Assembly: GCA_023411115.1 (NCBI GenBank)
Contig: JAEYPF010000021.1
Span: forward strand, 114,335-178,334
Reading direction: 5' to 3'
Length of the DNA stretch: 64,000 nt
Source: Methanobacteriota archaeon
GTDB lineage: Archaea > Methanobacteriota > Methanobacteria > Methanobacteriales > Methanobacteriaceae
Below the pieces are notes generated by a model that saw nothing but the letters and a program-made list of their open reading frames with translations, ran no database searches and was not told the DNA's origin. Below are positions 19,127-27,662 of the stretch, piece by piece. Numbering within the stretch: position 1 is the first letter of the stretch; every line of letters starts with the position of its first letter. A program made the translations under genes and the position numbers.

Positions 19127-20569
19127 TTATCTTAAAAGTGTTCTAATAAATTCAAATTCCTCTTTTTTAAACCCTTTTAAAAGCATTAATATGCCCATAT
19201 AAACAATAGAGCTGATTATAATTACAATAATCAAGTTTAAAATATCTGTTGGGTAAAATTTAACGATAATTAGAGACATTGGAATTGCAGCTACTATACA
19301 TTTAGCTATAAATGGCAGATCAAAATCGAATTTGAAATATTTTGAAGAATATGCCACAGTTATAATAAATGCTATGGTATATGCTGCCAGTGTAGATACA
19401 GCTGCACCTAAAATTCCAATGTATGGAATCATGGTAATATTTAATAGGGCATTGAAAACAGCTGCAATAATCCAGATTATCCCAATTATTTTGGTCTTTT
19501 TATTTAGTACAAGTATATTAAGAATGATATTATAAATTCCAAATAGTAACGCACTTACAGTAACAAAAGGCGTTACAAAATAACCATTGGCTGCTATTTC
19601 AGGAGTTGTTAATATTTGAATTATTATTTTCGACAGCAGCGACAGCCCAACAGCTGCAGGTACTGCAAATGCCATGAAAAATTTTAAAGAATATTTAATG
19701 AAAATTCTAACCTGGTCCATTTTATTTTCATCGTAGTATTTTGTTAAAAGTGGAAGTAAAAGCACGCTAAATGGAAACATCAACATCAAAATCAAATTAC
19801 CCAGAGTATAACTTGGAGAATAATATCCAACAAATGCTGTACTTAATAATATGGCAATTATGTATCTATCACTGGATTCTACAATCCAGTAGGATAAATT
19901 ACTTGGAACTATGGGTAACCCAAGAGACAGGTATTCCCTTATATCTCGCATTTTTGGGATTTTAAAGCCAATAAAATGAATTATTATGGCTAAAGCCATT
20001 AAAAAGATTATAACATATGTGATCAACATTCCTAACACAGCAAAAAATATACTGTAACCAGCTACAGCAAAATAAGACACCCATAAAACTGGAATATAAG
20101 CCTGTAACAGCAGGAATATAGAGTAGATTTTCATCTGCTGGAATGTTCTGAAAAAGTTAAGATAAACTATATTTAAAGCGCCGAAAAAGACTATTGGCGC
20201 CAGTAATTTCGCAACCGCAACATTATCATTTAATATAGCATGAGCGATGAATTGTGAAGATAAAAACAATAAAATAGCCGCAATTATACCTGTTAAAGCA
20301 ACTAAAAGTACTATAGAATAAAATCCTTCCTGAATTTCTTTTTTATCATCCCTTGATGCCAGAAATCTTGTCATTGAAAAAGACATTCCCAGAGTTATAA
20401 GGGTGGGCACCAGATTTAATGTAACAATTACCTGAACCCAAATTCCATAATCTGAAACACTGTAATTTTTGGTGAGGATTGGCAGTAGAATGACTGTACT
20501 TAGAGTAACTAAAATTTGAGTTACGCCTATCAATCCTATACGCTGCACAAAAAGTTTATATTCGCTCAA
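19127..20569 (-). CDS. Oligosaccharide flippase (Wzx-like), second copy
   Basis: 480 residues, 14 predicted helices, MOP/MATE superfamily (polysaccharide transport). The start MSEYKLFVQRIGLIGVTQIL is followed by LPILTKNYSVSDYGIWVQV, typical of the family. It differs widely from the flippase at 3727-5187, so the locus probably exports two kinds of lipid-linked glycan. It is convergent with the GT4 gene (32-bp gap) and downstream of the long amino-sugar operon. Confidence 0.9.
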   Translation of the reverse strand: MSEYKLFVQRIGLIGVTQILVTLSTVILLPILTKNYSVSDYGIWVQVIVTLNLVPTLITLGMSFSMTRFLASRDDKKEIQEGFYSIVLLVALTGIIAAILLFLSSQFIAHAILNDNVAVAKLLAPIVFFGALNIVYLNFFRTFQQMKIYSIFLLLQAYIPVLWVSYFAVAGYSIFFAVLGMLITYVIIFLMALAIIIHFIGFKIPKMRDIREYLSLGLPIVPSNLSYWIVESSDRYIIAILLSTAFVGYYSPSYTLGNLILMLMFPFSVLLLPLLTKYYDENKMDQVRIFIKYSLKFFMAFAVPAAVGLSLLSKIIIQILTTPEIAANGYFVTPFVTVSALLFGIYNIILNILVLNKKTKIIGIIWIIAAVFNALLNITMIPYIGILGAAVSTLAAYTIAFIITVAYSSKYFKFDFDLPFIAKCIVAAIPMSLIIVKFYPTDILNLIIVIIISSIVYMGILMLLKGFKKEEFEFIRTLLR

Positions 20570-20895
20570 AATTTACACATCCAAATTATGTAAAGTTTAT
20601 AATAATTATAATTGATTCAATTAAAGTACAAGAAATATCTCAATTTACTTTGTTCTCATCCTAGATATAGTTGAGGTAACTGAATTTAGAATTTTATAAA
20701 GAAAATCAAGAAATGTGAAGTTTTTACCAAAGTTTATGTAATGAAATTAAAATTTAATATGTATTTATCAGTAATTAAAGCATCTAATAAATGGATATTA
20801 GAATTTATGTTAATTTAAATCATAAAACAATATTTACAGTTATATGAATACTGCTTAAATCCTGAAGATTTCAAACTGGTCCAAATATTTATTAA
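20570..20895. other. Intergenic, no gene seen
   Basis: About 325 bp of very AT-rich spacer between two minus-strand genes. No ORF with a ribosome binding site and no strong hairpin noted. Confidence 0.45.
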
Positions 20896-21456
20896 TTAAG
20901 GAGCATCATTGCTGATCTGTCGAATGTGTTCTTTAAATTTTACTATTTCATGATCACTATTTAATTTAGGTGAGTCAGCTATGATTAAATTTGTATTTTC
21001 ACAAGATCCATGTTCATATTTCTTCAGGTATTCTTCAAGAGTGCAGATATTCCTTGCAGGCGCTCCAGCTACAACAGAGTTGGGAGGAACTGTCTTTGTG
21101 ACTACAGAATTAGCCCCAATTATAGCATTGGGTCCAATTTCAACACCAGGCATTATGACCGCATCCATTCCTATAAACACGTTATCATGAATTGTGACTC
21201 TACCTACCTTATACTGGTTGGTGAATATACTTAAAGAAGCATCGTGGGCCAATATTTTAGTTCCGCCTGTAATTATGCAGTTGTCTCCTATTTCAACTAG
21301 AAATGGAAATAGACTGTCTATTGAAACATCGTACATGTCAACGTTTTTTCCAATTTTTACGCCCATTTTTCTGAAGCTGTCAATATAAGCATGTAATCTC
21401 TCTGTTCGATCAGGCGCTTTGCCAATGAAACTAAGAAATAGCGCTTTCAGATTCAT
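20896..21456 (-). CDS. Hexapeptide-repeat acyltransferase (maltose O-acetyltransferase-like)
   Basis: 186 residues. The N-terminal helix-rich part is followed by a left-handed beta-helix with VTIHDNVFIGMDAVIMPGVEIGPNAIIGANSVVTK and PPNSVVAGAPARNI, the conserved signature of the LacA/NodL/WcaF branch of O-acetyltransferases. It is the last gene of a long minus-strand operon starting near 30634. It is 17 bp from the next acyltransferase upstream and probably O- or N-acetylates a sugar of that glycan. An Asp/Asn-rich C-terminal tail follows. Confidence 0.85.
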   Translation of the reverse strand: MNLKALFLSFIGKAPDRTERLHAYIDSFRKMGVKIGKNVDMYDVSIDSLFPFLVEIGDNCIITGGTKILAHDASLSIFTNQYKVGRVTIHDNVFIGMDAVIMPGVEIGPNAIIGANSVVTKTVPPNSVVAGAPARNICTLEEYLKKYEHGSCENTNLIIADSPKLNSDHEIVKFKEHIRQISNDAP

Positions 21457-21473
21457 TTATATCACCTAATAAA

Positions 21474-22016
21474 TTATATATCCTCAACTACCACTTTAGG
21501 TCTGGTTCCTATCTTTTTACAGGGAACTCCTGCATTGATGCTCCACGGTTCCACATCATTAAGTACCAGGCTGCAACTGCCAACAATTGCTCCTTCACCT
21601 ATTGTAACATTGGGATGAACAACTGTATTGGTTCCTACAAAAGCATCTTTCTCTATGACCACTTTGCCCCTAATTACATTTCTCTGTTCGGGCGGCAGTG
21701 CTGTAGACATTCTTTTACCGCCATAATAAGTGTCAGTACCAGTTAATACCCTTGAGCCTGTAGCTAGAACTGTATAGTCACCTAATATCAATTCACCGCC
21801 GCCAATAACACTTACAAAAGATGATATATGGACATACCTACCAATCTTTATCCCCCCACCCCCATATATAAATGTAAAGTCATCTATCATGGAGTTATCG
21901 CCTACTTCTACCATTTCAGGTTTTATTATCTTTGAAAGAGGATATACTTCAACGTTTTTTCCGCATTTTTTAAACCTGTCTTTTAATTGCGAGCCCATAT
22001 TTTCGTCAGATTTCAT
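21474..22016 (-). CDS. Hexapeptide-repeat N-acyltransferase
   Basis: 180 residues from the ATG at 22016, which has GGAGG eight bases upstream; the frame is open 23 codons further but without a binding site. LbetaH repeats run from about residue 25 to 150 and include IDDFTFIYGGGGIKIGRYVHI and VTIGEGAIVGSCSLVLND. Similar to the 8260-8796 protein. It follows the dehydratase/aminotransferase pair in the same operon and may acylate the new 4-amino group (PglD/FdtC-like role, inference). Confidence 0.82.
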   Translation of the reverse strand: MKSDENMGSQLKDRFKKCGKNVEVYPLSKIIKPEMVEVGDNSMIDDFTFIYGGGGIKIGRYVHISSFVSVIGGGELILGDYTVLATGSRVLTGTDTYYGGKRMSTALPPEQRNVIRGKVVIEKDAFVGTNTVVHPNVTIGEGAIVGSCSLVLNDVEPWSINAGVPCKKIGTRPKVVVEDI

Positions 22017-22097
22017 TTGCTTCCTCCAGATACAGTATGTAATTTTAGAAACTCTCAGATGCTTAAAGTTAGATGTGGATACCAATATAATTTACCA

Positions 22098-23099
22098 TTA
22101 TAAGAATTTCCTTTGAATGGTTTCTAAATAATTCATTACCAGCCTTTCTATTTCATCCTTTGAGATTAATTCAACGTCATCTGAACTATATATTCTTGGA
22201 TTTATTTTGTTAACATCTGGATACATTTTAGAGTCCTCATCATTTTCTAATATGAGGTACATGTCCTCTAATTCGTATATCCTATTATATTCTGTATTGT
22301 TAATCAATTCTTCATGAATTCGTTCCCCAAGAACTAGACCAGAAACATTTAATTCTATATCTTCTTTTGAAAGCCCTAATTTCGGCACGATTCTATTCAT
22401 GATGACATCTACTAAATCTCCTAATTTAAATGCCTTCATTTTCAAAATGAAAATAGCGCCGCCCCTTGTAAATTGAGTGGCTTTTATTACAAGTTTTACA
22501 GCCTCTGAGATCTCCATTATAAAACGAGTTACATCTGGATCAGAAACTGTTAATGGTTTTTCATTTAATAAATTATCTATAAATACCGGAATTACGGAAC
22601 CACGGGAATTTGCAACGTTACCAAAACGCACACAGCTGAATCCCGCATTTAACGTGATCCTCTCAGCGATGTATTTGCTGGTACCCAGGACATTTACCGG
22701 GTGTACCGCCTTATCAGTGCTGATGGTAATAAGGTCAGCATTATTATGTTTTGCTAAATCTACAACGTTCTGTGTTCCTATAATATTTGTTTTAACACTC
22801 TCTAATGGAAAATCTTCACACATTACAACGTGCTTCATTGCAGCGGCGTGATAAACCAGATCGATGTCAAAACGCTCGAATACACTGTTGACACTCCGGT
22901 AATCTCTTATATCTCCAACTACCGTTTCAATACGATTATCAGCTATTCGCTTTTTGGTCAAAAAATGTTTTATTTCATCCCTGCTAAAGATTATGACCTT
23001 TTTTACATCATAATTCAGGAGCTGTCTGACTATTTCACCGCCTATAGATCCAGTTCCGCCAGTAACTAAAATAGTCTTTCCATTTAATTTGTCTTTCAT
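22098..23099 (-). CDS. Soluble CapD/FlaA1-like UDP-GlcNAc 4,6-dehydratase
   Basis: 333 residues, Polysacc_synt_2 family: TGGTGSIGGEIVRQLL (NAD motif, 13-28), VGDIRDYRSV, VYHAAAMKHVVMCEDFP and ISTDKAVHPVNVLGTSKYIAE. Asp129 and Lys130 of the STDK motif are present. The SDR tyrosine position before GxxK is Leu138, as in the WbpM/PglF group where it is Met, not Tyr as in PseB. It should form a UDP-4-keto-6-deoxy-HexNAc for the aminotransferase whose gene overlaps it by 4 bp. It lacks the membrane domain of WbpM. Confidence 0.85.
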   Translation of the reverse strand: MKDKLNGKTILVTGGTGSIGGEIVRQLLNYDVKKVIIFSRDEIKHFLTKKRIADNRIETVVGDIRDYRSVNSVFERFDIDLVYHAAAMKHVVMCEDFPLESVKTNIIGTQNVVDLAKHNNADLITISTDKAVHPVNVLGTSKYIAERITLNAGFSCVRFGNVANSRGSVIPVFIDNLLNEKPLTVSDPDVTRFIMEISEAVKLVIKATQFTRGGAIFILKMKAFKLGDLVDVIMNRIVPKLGLSKEDIELNVSGLVLGERIHEELINNTEYNRIYELEDMYLILENDEDSKMYPDVNKINPRIYSSDDVELISKDEIERLVMNYLETIQRKFL

Positions 23100-24229
23100 T
23101 CTTTTACCTTCAAAAATTCTTTAATGTTTTCAACGATGTAGTCCATTTCCATTTTCGTCATTGCAGGATATATTGGTAATGATAACACCTGATTAGATAT
23201 TTCCTCAGTAACAGGTAAATCTCCCTTCTTATATCCAAATTCTTTTTGATAAAAATAAGTCAAATGAATAGGATCGAAATATACTTTACTCATTATGCCG
23301 TTATCCAGTAAATAATTCATTAAACTGTCCCTTAGATTTTCTTTAACCCTTATCGTAAACAGCTGGTGTACATGATAATAGTCAGAAGGCAAATCTGGTA
23401 TAATAATGTCATTTTTAGGTAAATTTTCCCTGAGGTATGAAGCACTATCCCTTCTCATTTTAATTATATCGTCGATTTTTCTCAATTGTGATGAACCAAG
23501 TGCAGCACACATTGTGGGCATTCTAAAATTGTATCCAAGGGTTATATAATCCAGGTATTCATTTGTAGAGAAATAGTCCTGTGTATCCAGTCTTCCATGT
23601 GACCTTATCAGTTTCAATTTTTCATAGATGTCTCTGGAATCTGTTACGATTGCACCGCCTTCACCTGTAGAAATTACTTTGTTCTGGCAAAAGCTCAATA
23701 GTGCCGAATCTCCAAAAGTTCCCAATTTTTTCCCTTCGATTTTTGCACCCATTGATTCAGCATTGTCTTCAATGAGTAAAAGGTTATAATCGTCTGCAAT
23801 TTCTTTTAGCTCGCGTATTAAGCAGGGGCTGCCACCATAATGAATTGGAATAATTGCCTTTGTTTTGGAGGTAATTTTCTCTTTAACATCTTCAGGATCT
23901 AAACCATAAGTGGTATCTTCAATTTCTGCAAAAACAGGTTTAGCCCCAACAAAAAGAGGGGCGTTAGCTGTTGCAATAAATGTAAATGAAGGAACTATTA
24001 TTTCATCATTTTGTTTAATGTCATGAGCTAATAAAAGAGCATGGAGTGCTGATGTTCCAGAATTAAATGTCACAGCATATTTTGTTCCAATATACTCCGA
24101 TAGTTCCTCTTCAAACTGCTGTATCTGCGAACCAGTGGCCCAGTGGGAGCCGCTCCTTATAATTTCTGTGACGCTTTCAATATCATCCTCATCAGAGTAT
24201 ATTTTGAATAAAGGAATTTTCAACTTCAT
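23096..24229 (-). CDS. DegT/DnrJ/EryC1/StrS aminotransferase (4-amino-sugar type)
   Basis: 377 residues. PLP-binding landmarks are FNSGTSALHAL (55-65), LLIEDNAESMGAKI with Asp155, and Lys184 in SFCQNKVISTGEGGAIVTD. It overlaps the dehydratase gene by ATGA and the upstream GT4 by 4 bp, so it very likely transaminates the 4-keto-6-deoxy product of that dehydratase (PglE/PseC-like step). Distinct from the WbpE-like enzyme at 26513-27619, whose lysine sits in PSKNLGGFGDGG. Confidence 0.88.
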   Translation of the reverse strand: MKLKIPLFKIYSDEDDIESVTEIIRSGSHWATGSQIQQFEEELSEYIGTKYAVTFNSGTSALHALLLAHDIKQNDEIIVPSFTFIATANAPLFVGAKPVFAEIEDTTYGLDPEDVKEKITSKTKAIIPIHYGGSPCLIRELKEIADDYNLLLIEDNAESMGAKIEGKKLGTFGDSALLSFCQNKVISTGEGGAIVTDSRDIYEKLKLIRSHGRLDTQDYFSTNEYLDYITLGYNFRMPTMCAALGSSQLRKIDDIIKMRRDSASYLRENLPKNDIIIPDLPSDYYHVHQLFTIRVKENLRDSLMNYLLDNGIMSKVYFDPIHLTYFYQKEFGYKKGDLPVTEEISNQVLSLPIYPAMTKMEMDYIVENIKEFLKVKE

Positions 24230-25365
24230 TTAAACTTCTCCTTGAACAAATTTTCATATAAATTTTTCATCTTTTGAGCATTTGTATTCCAATCTTCCTC
24301 TTCCTCTATGATCTTTCTGTTTATCCTATGAAATTTTTCTTTTATTTCGGGATGCTCAATACAATAATTTATCTTTTCTGCTATTTCTACTGGGTCATCT
24401 GGATCAACATATAATGAGTTAATATCATCTGTTAAATATTGTTTATACACATCTATATTACTTACAATTGGAATTACCCCACATCCCATTCCTTCCATAA
24501 TACTGCTTGCAAATTGATCTGTTTTTGTTATTGAAATAAACATATCCGCAATATTTAGATAGGAAGCCATTTCTTGAGAGTTTATATTTTTTGAAATAAA
24601 GCGGATATTATCTATGACACCTAATTCTTTAGCTTTTAATTTCATCTCTTTCTCATAATCTGAAGTTCCATAACCCTTTATAATCACAAAAACGGCCTCT
24701 GGATTGATTTTTATAACATGAGGAATTGCTTCAATAATTCTGTTTATATTATAGGTAGGGGTCATGCTTCGATTACTTAGTACAACTGGTGAATCCTCAT
24801 GAATTTTTAAATGTTCCCTGAGCTTTTTTGTATTTTCGTCATCCCTACAACGAAAATTATCGGTATCAATTCCCCATGGAATTCTGATAATCTTTCTTTC
24901 AGGCAGGTTAAACTCATCTGTCAGATAGCTACCCATAAATTCAGCAGTGGTAGTTATTTTATCTGCCTTTTTAAGGGCATAAGATACCCTATATCTCAAT
25001 ATTTTCGATTCATTTGCATCCCTTAAAACATCACTTCCCCATGCAGATACTATTAAAGGATGAAAGGAGGTTAAGGCCCCATTAAATCCATTATCAGTTA
25101 CATAATGTGCATGAAGAATATCTGGACGTATTTTCCTCATTAAAAAATTGATTTGAAGTATGTTAAATAAAATCCCTATTGGGAACAGTATCATGTCAAA
25201 TATCTTTCTGCTTGAGTTTAACCTCTTAATTTGATGCACTTTTACATTTTCAAGTTCGCCAGGGCTGTATGATATTATATCCACTTCATTACCAGCATCC
25301 ACGAAGTATTTAGACCAGCGCCGGATATGAATACTATTTACGTCTGCAAGAAAACATATCTTCAT
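24226..25365 (-). CDS. Family 4 glycosyltransferase
   Basis: 379 residues. N-terminal MKICFLADVNSIHIRRWSKYF and HAHYVTDNGFNGAL, then the donor domain with VLSNRSMTPTYNINRIIEA, VFVIIKGYG and ADMFISITKTDQFASSIMEGMGCGVIPIVS, whose EGMGCGVIPIVS matches the GT4 donor site. It is embedded in the amino-sugar operon, so it may transfer the 4-amino-4,6-dideoxy sugar or the diacetamido-uronic acid made there. Confidence 0.87.
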   Translation of the reverse strand: MKICFLADVNSIHIRRWSKYFVDAGNEVDIISYSPGELENVKVHQIKRLNSSRKIFDMILFPIGILFNILQINFLMRKIRPDILHAHYVTDNGFNGALTSFHPLIVSAWGSDVLRDANESKILRYRVSYALKKADKITTTAEFMGSYLTDEFNLPERKIIRIPWGIDTDNFRCRDDENTKKLREHLKIHEDSPVVLSNRSMTPTYNINRIIEAIPHVIKINPEAVFVIIKGYGTSDYEKEMKLKAKELGVIDNIRFISKNINSQEMASYLNIADMFISITKTDQFASSIMEGMGCGVIPIVSNIDVYKQYLTDDINSLYVDPDDPVEIAEKINYCIEHPEIKEKFHRINRKIIEEEEDWNTNAQKMKNLYENLFKEKFK

Positions 25366-25400
25366 AATAATCCCAAATGCAATGAATTAAAACAGAATAA

Positions 25401-26504
25401 TCAATTTTCATTTAAAAATTTATCGATGATTTCATGTATTTTAACTACAGATTTACCGTCGCCGAAAACATTGTTGTATTCTCCTTCCGGCTTGAAAGAC
25501 CTTAATGCATTACTAATTACATCCTTTGGAATAAAATCTTCATTTTTATAGCCTTCAAATATTATATTCCACCCATTATCAACTGTTTCAGGCCATCCTG
25601 TGGAAGTATCTAAAGTTATACATGGTACCCTGGCAAAAAATGCTTCTTTCTGTAAACCCCCAGAATCTGTTATAATTTTTCTGGCATTTCTGGTTAGTAG
25701 ATTCATATCCAGATAACCCACTGGCTTTATAAGCTTTATATTCTCATTTTCATCTAGGGTATCGTACAACCCGTATTCTTTTAGGTATTTAACTGTACGG
25801 GGGTGAACAGGGAATACGATTTTTTCTTCTACTGAAATTTCTAAAAGTGATTCTATTATTGCCTTCAAATTTTTCTTTGCATTTGTATTTCTAGCCCGAT
25901 GAACAGTGGTTAAAATATAACCCTTCTCTTTTAAACCGAGTTCATCTAAAATTTTCGAATTCTCATCGGCTTTCTTTGAAAAATACATAAACAAATCGAG
26001 CATTACATCGCCAGTTAAATAAACACCTTCGAGTCCCTCTTTTTTAAGATTCTCCATTGATTTGGGAGTAGGTGCAAAAAGTAATGCTGATAAATGATCA
26101 GTTACTATTCTATTTATCTCTTCCGGAACAGTTTTATCAAACATCCTCGGACCAGCTTCTATATGAGCTATAGGCAGCTGTAGTTTAGCTGCTGTTATTG
26201 CAGCTGCTAAAGTGGAATTGGTGTCGCCATACAACAAAATTAAATCGGGATCTTCTGATATAAATAATTCTTCGAGTTTTACCATCATTTCAGCGGTCTG
26301 GTAAGCATGAGAACCCGATCCCACGCCCAGATTATAATCAGGTGTAGGAATACCCATTTCTTTAAAAAAGATATCTGACATTTCTATATCGTAATGTTGG
26401 CCAGTATGAACGATGATTTCCTGGTTATTCTTCCTTAGCTCGTTTGATACTAATGCAGCTTTTATAAATTGGGGTCTGGCACCCAGAACAGTAACGATTT
26501 TCAT
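25401..26504 (-). CDS. UDP-HexNAc 2-epimerase, WecB/WbpI family
   Basis: 367 residues, family length. MKIVTVLGARPQFIKAA, IIVHTGQHYD, LLYGDTNSTLAAAI, HIEAGPRMFDKTVPEEINRI and ITDSGGLQKEAFF are all present. From its neighbours (WbpE, WbpB/D and WbpA homologues in order upstream) the best role is WbpI: C2 epimerisation of UDP-GlcNAc(3NAc)A to UDP-ManNAc(3NAc)A. A plain UDP-GlcNAc 2-epimerase is the alternative. The usual Leu of EAGLR is Pro here. Confidence 0.88.
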   Translation of the reverse strand: MKIVTVLGARPQFIKAALVSNELRKNNQEIIVHTGQHYDIEMSDIFFKEMGIPTPDYNLGVGSGSHAYQTAEMMVKLEELFISEDPDLILLYGDTNSTLAAAITAAKLQLPIAHIEAGPRMFDKTVPEEINRIVTDHLSALLFAPTPKSMENLKKEGLEGVYLTGDVMLDLFMYFSKKADENSKILDELGLKEKGYILTTVHRARNTNAKKNLKAIIESLLEISVEEKIVFPVHPRTVKYLKEYGLYDTLDENENIKLIKPVGYLDMNLLTRNARKIITDSGGLQKEAFFARVPCITLDTSTGWPETVDNGWNIIFEGYKNEDFIPKDVISNALRSFKPEGEYNNVFGDGKSVVKIHEIIDKFLNEN

Positions 26505-26512
26505 TTAATCAC

Positions 26513-27619
26513 TTATTTACCCTGGAAAAATTCTAAAACATTTTCTATTGTATATTCTATTTCTTCTTTTTCTAATTCTGGAAATACTGGTAATGAAAGA
26601 ACTTCATTGCATGCAAGTTCAGCATTTGTAAAATCCCCTTCTTTATAATTCAAGGTGGAAAAACAGGGCTGTAAATGTAAAGGCAGAGGGTAATATACAG
26701 CAGAGCCAATGCCCCTGTTCTGCAAGAAATCTTTTAACTCATCCCGTAAACCGTCTTTAACTCTAATAGTATACTGGTTAAATCCGTGTTTCTCTTTACT
26801 GGAAGTTTGAGGTAATTCTAACTGTTCAATGTCCTTAAAAGCTTTATTGTATGTATCTGCATTTTTAATTCTGTTTTGAACCCATCCATCCAGATATTTC
26901 AATTTAACATTTAAAACAGCTGCCTGAAGTGCATCTAATCTGCTGTTATATCCAATAATGTGATGATAGTACTTTGGCTTCGCTCCATGAACCCTGAGTG
27001 TTTTTATTTTCTCAGCAATCTCATCATCATTGGTTGTTATTAAACCACCGTCACCAAACCCGCCGAGGTTTTTGGAAGGAAAGAAACTAAAACAGGTGGT
27101 TTCCATGGATCCAATCTTTTTTCCCTGATATTCAGCACCTATCGTTTGAGCTGCATCCTCAATTACTGCTAAATCCTTATCTTCTGCTATTTCTATGATT
27201 TCGTCCATTTCAGCAGGTTTTCCAAAGATATGAACTGGAATAATGGCCTCTACGTTTTCATCAAGGTTTTCTTTTATTTTCTGAGGATCTATGTTGAATG
27301 TTTCAGGATCTATATCCACAAATTTAGGTTTTGCACGGGCATTATGTACTGCACCTGCTGTTGCAAAAAAGGTGAATGTAGAAGTTATTACGTCTCCAGT
27401 AATATCATGAGCTCTAACTGATAAAAGCAAAGCATCAGTACCACTGGCTACGCCTATAGCATGTTTAGCGTTGCAGTATTTAGCTACATTCTCTTCAAAT
27501 TCTTCAACTACATCTCCCATAATGAATCTTTGTGAATCTAAAACTGTATTAATTGAATCATTTATTTCTTCCCTAATTGAGTTATACTGTCTTTTTAGAT
27601 CAAAAAACTGAACTTTCAT
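26513..27619 (-). CDS. WbpE-like PLP aminotransferase for UDP-3-keto-GlcNAcA
   Basis: 368 residues. MKVQFFDLKRQYNSIREEI is the typical WbpE/DegT start; ASGTDALLLS binds PLP phosphate, VIEDAAQTIGAEY carries the cofactor Asp155, and Lys183 is in FFPSKNLGGFGDGG, the motif of WbpE and related 3-aminotransferases. It lies between the WbpI-like epimerase (8 bp) and the WbpB-WbpD fusion (43 bp), which fixes its role in diacetamido-uronic acid synthesis with fair confidence. Confidence 0.9.
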   Translation of the reverse strand: MKVQFFDLKRQYNSIREEINDSINTVLDSQRFIMGDVVEEFEENVAKYCNAKHAIGVASGTDALLLSVRAHDITGDVITSTFTFFATAGAVHNARAKPKFVDIDPETFNIDPQKIKENLDENVEAIIPVHIFGKPAEMDEIIEIAEDKDLAVIEDAAQTIGAEYQGKKIGSMETTCFSFFPSKNLGGFGDGGLITTNDDEIAEKIKTLRVHGAKPKYYHHIIGYNSRLDALQAAVLNVKLKYLDGWVQNRIKNADTYNKAFKDIEQLELPQTSSKEKHGFNQYTIRVKDGLRDELKDFLQNRGIGSAVYYPLPLHLQPCFSTLNYKEGDFTNAELACNEVLSLPVFPELEKEEIEYTIENVLEFFQGK

Positions 27620-27662
27620 TTATTTTCCTCACTTGTTATCCGTTTTAGTGCTGTCTGCAGAA

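Noticed and set aside
25401..26504. Sialic- or legionaminic-acid pathway (NeuC-like epimerase)
   Set aside because: No NeuB-type synthase or CMP-sugar synthetase is in the window, and neighbours match the Wbp route.
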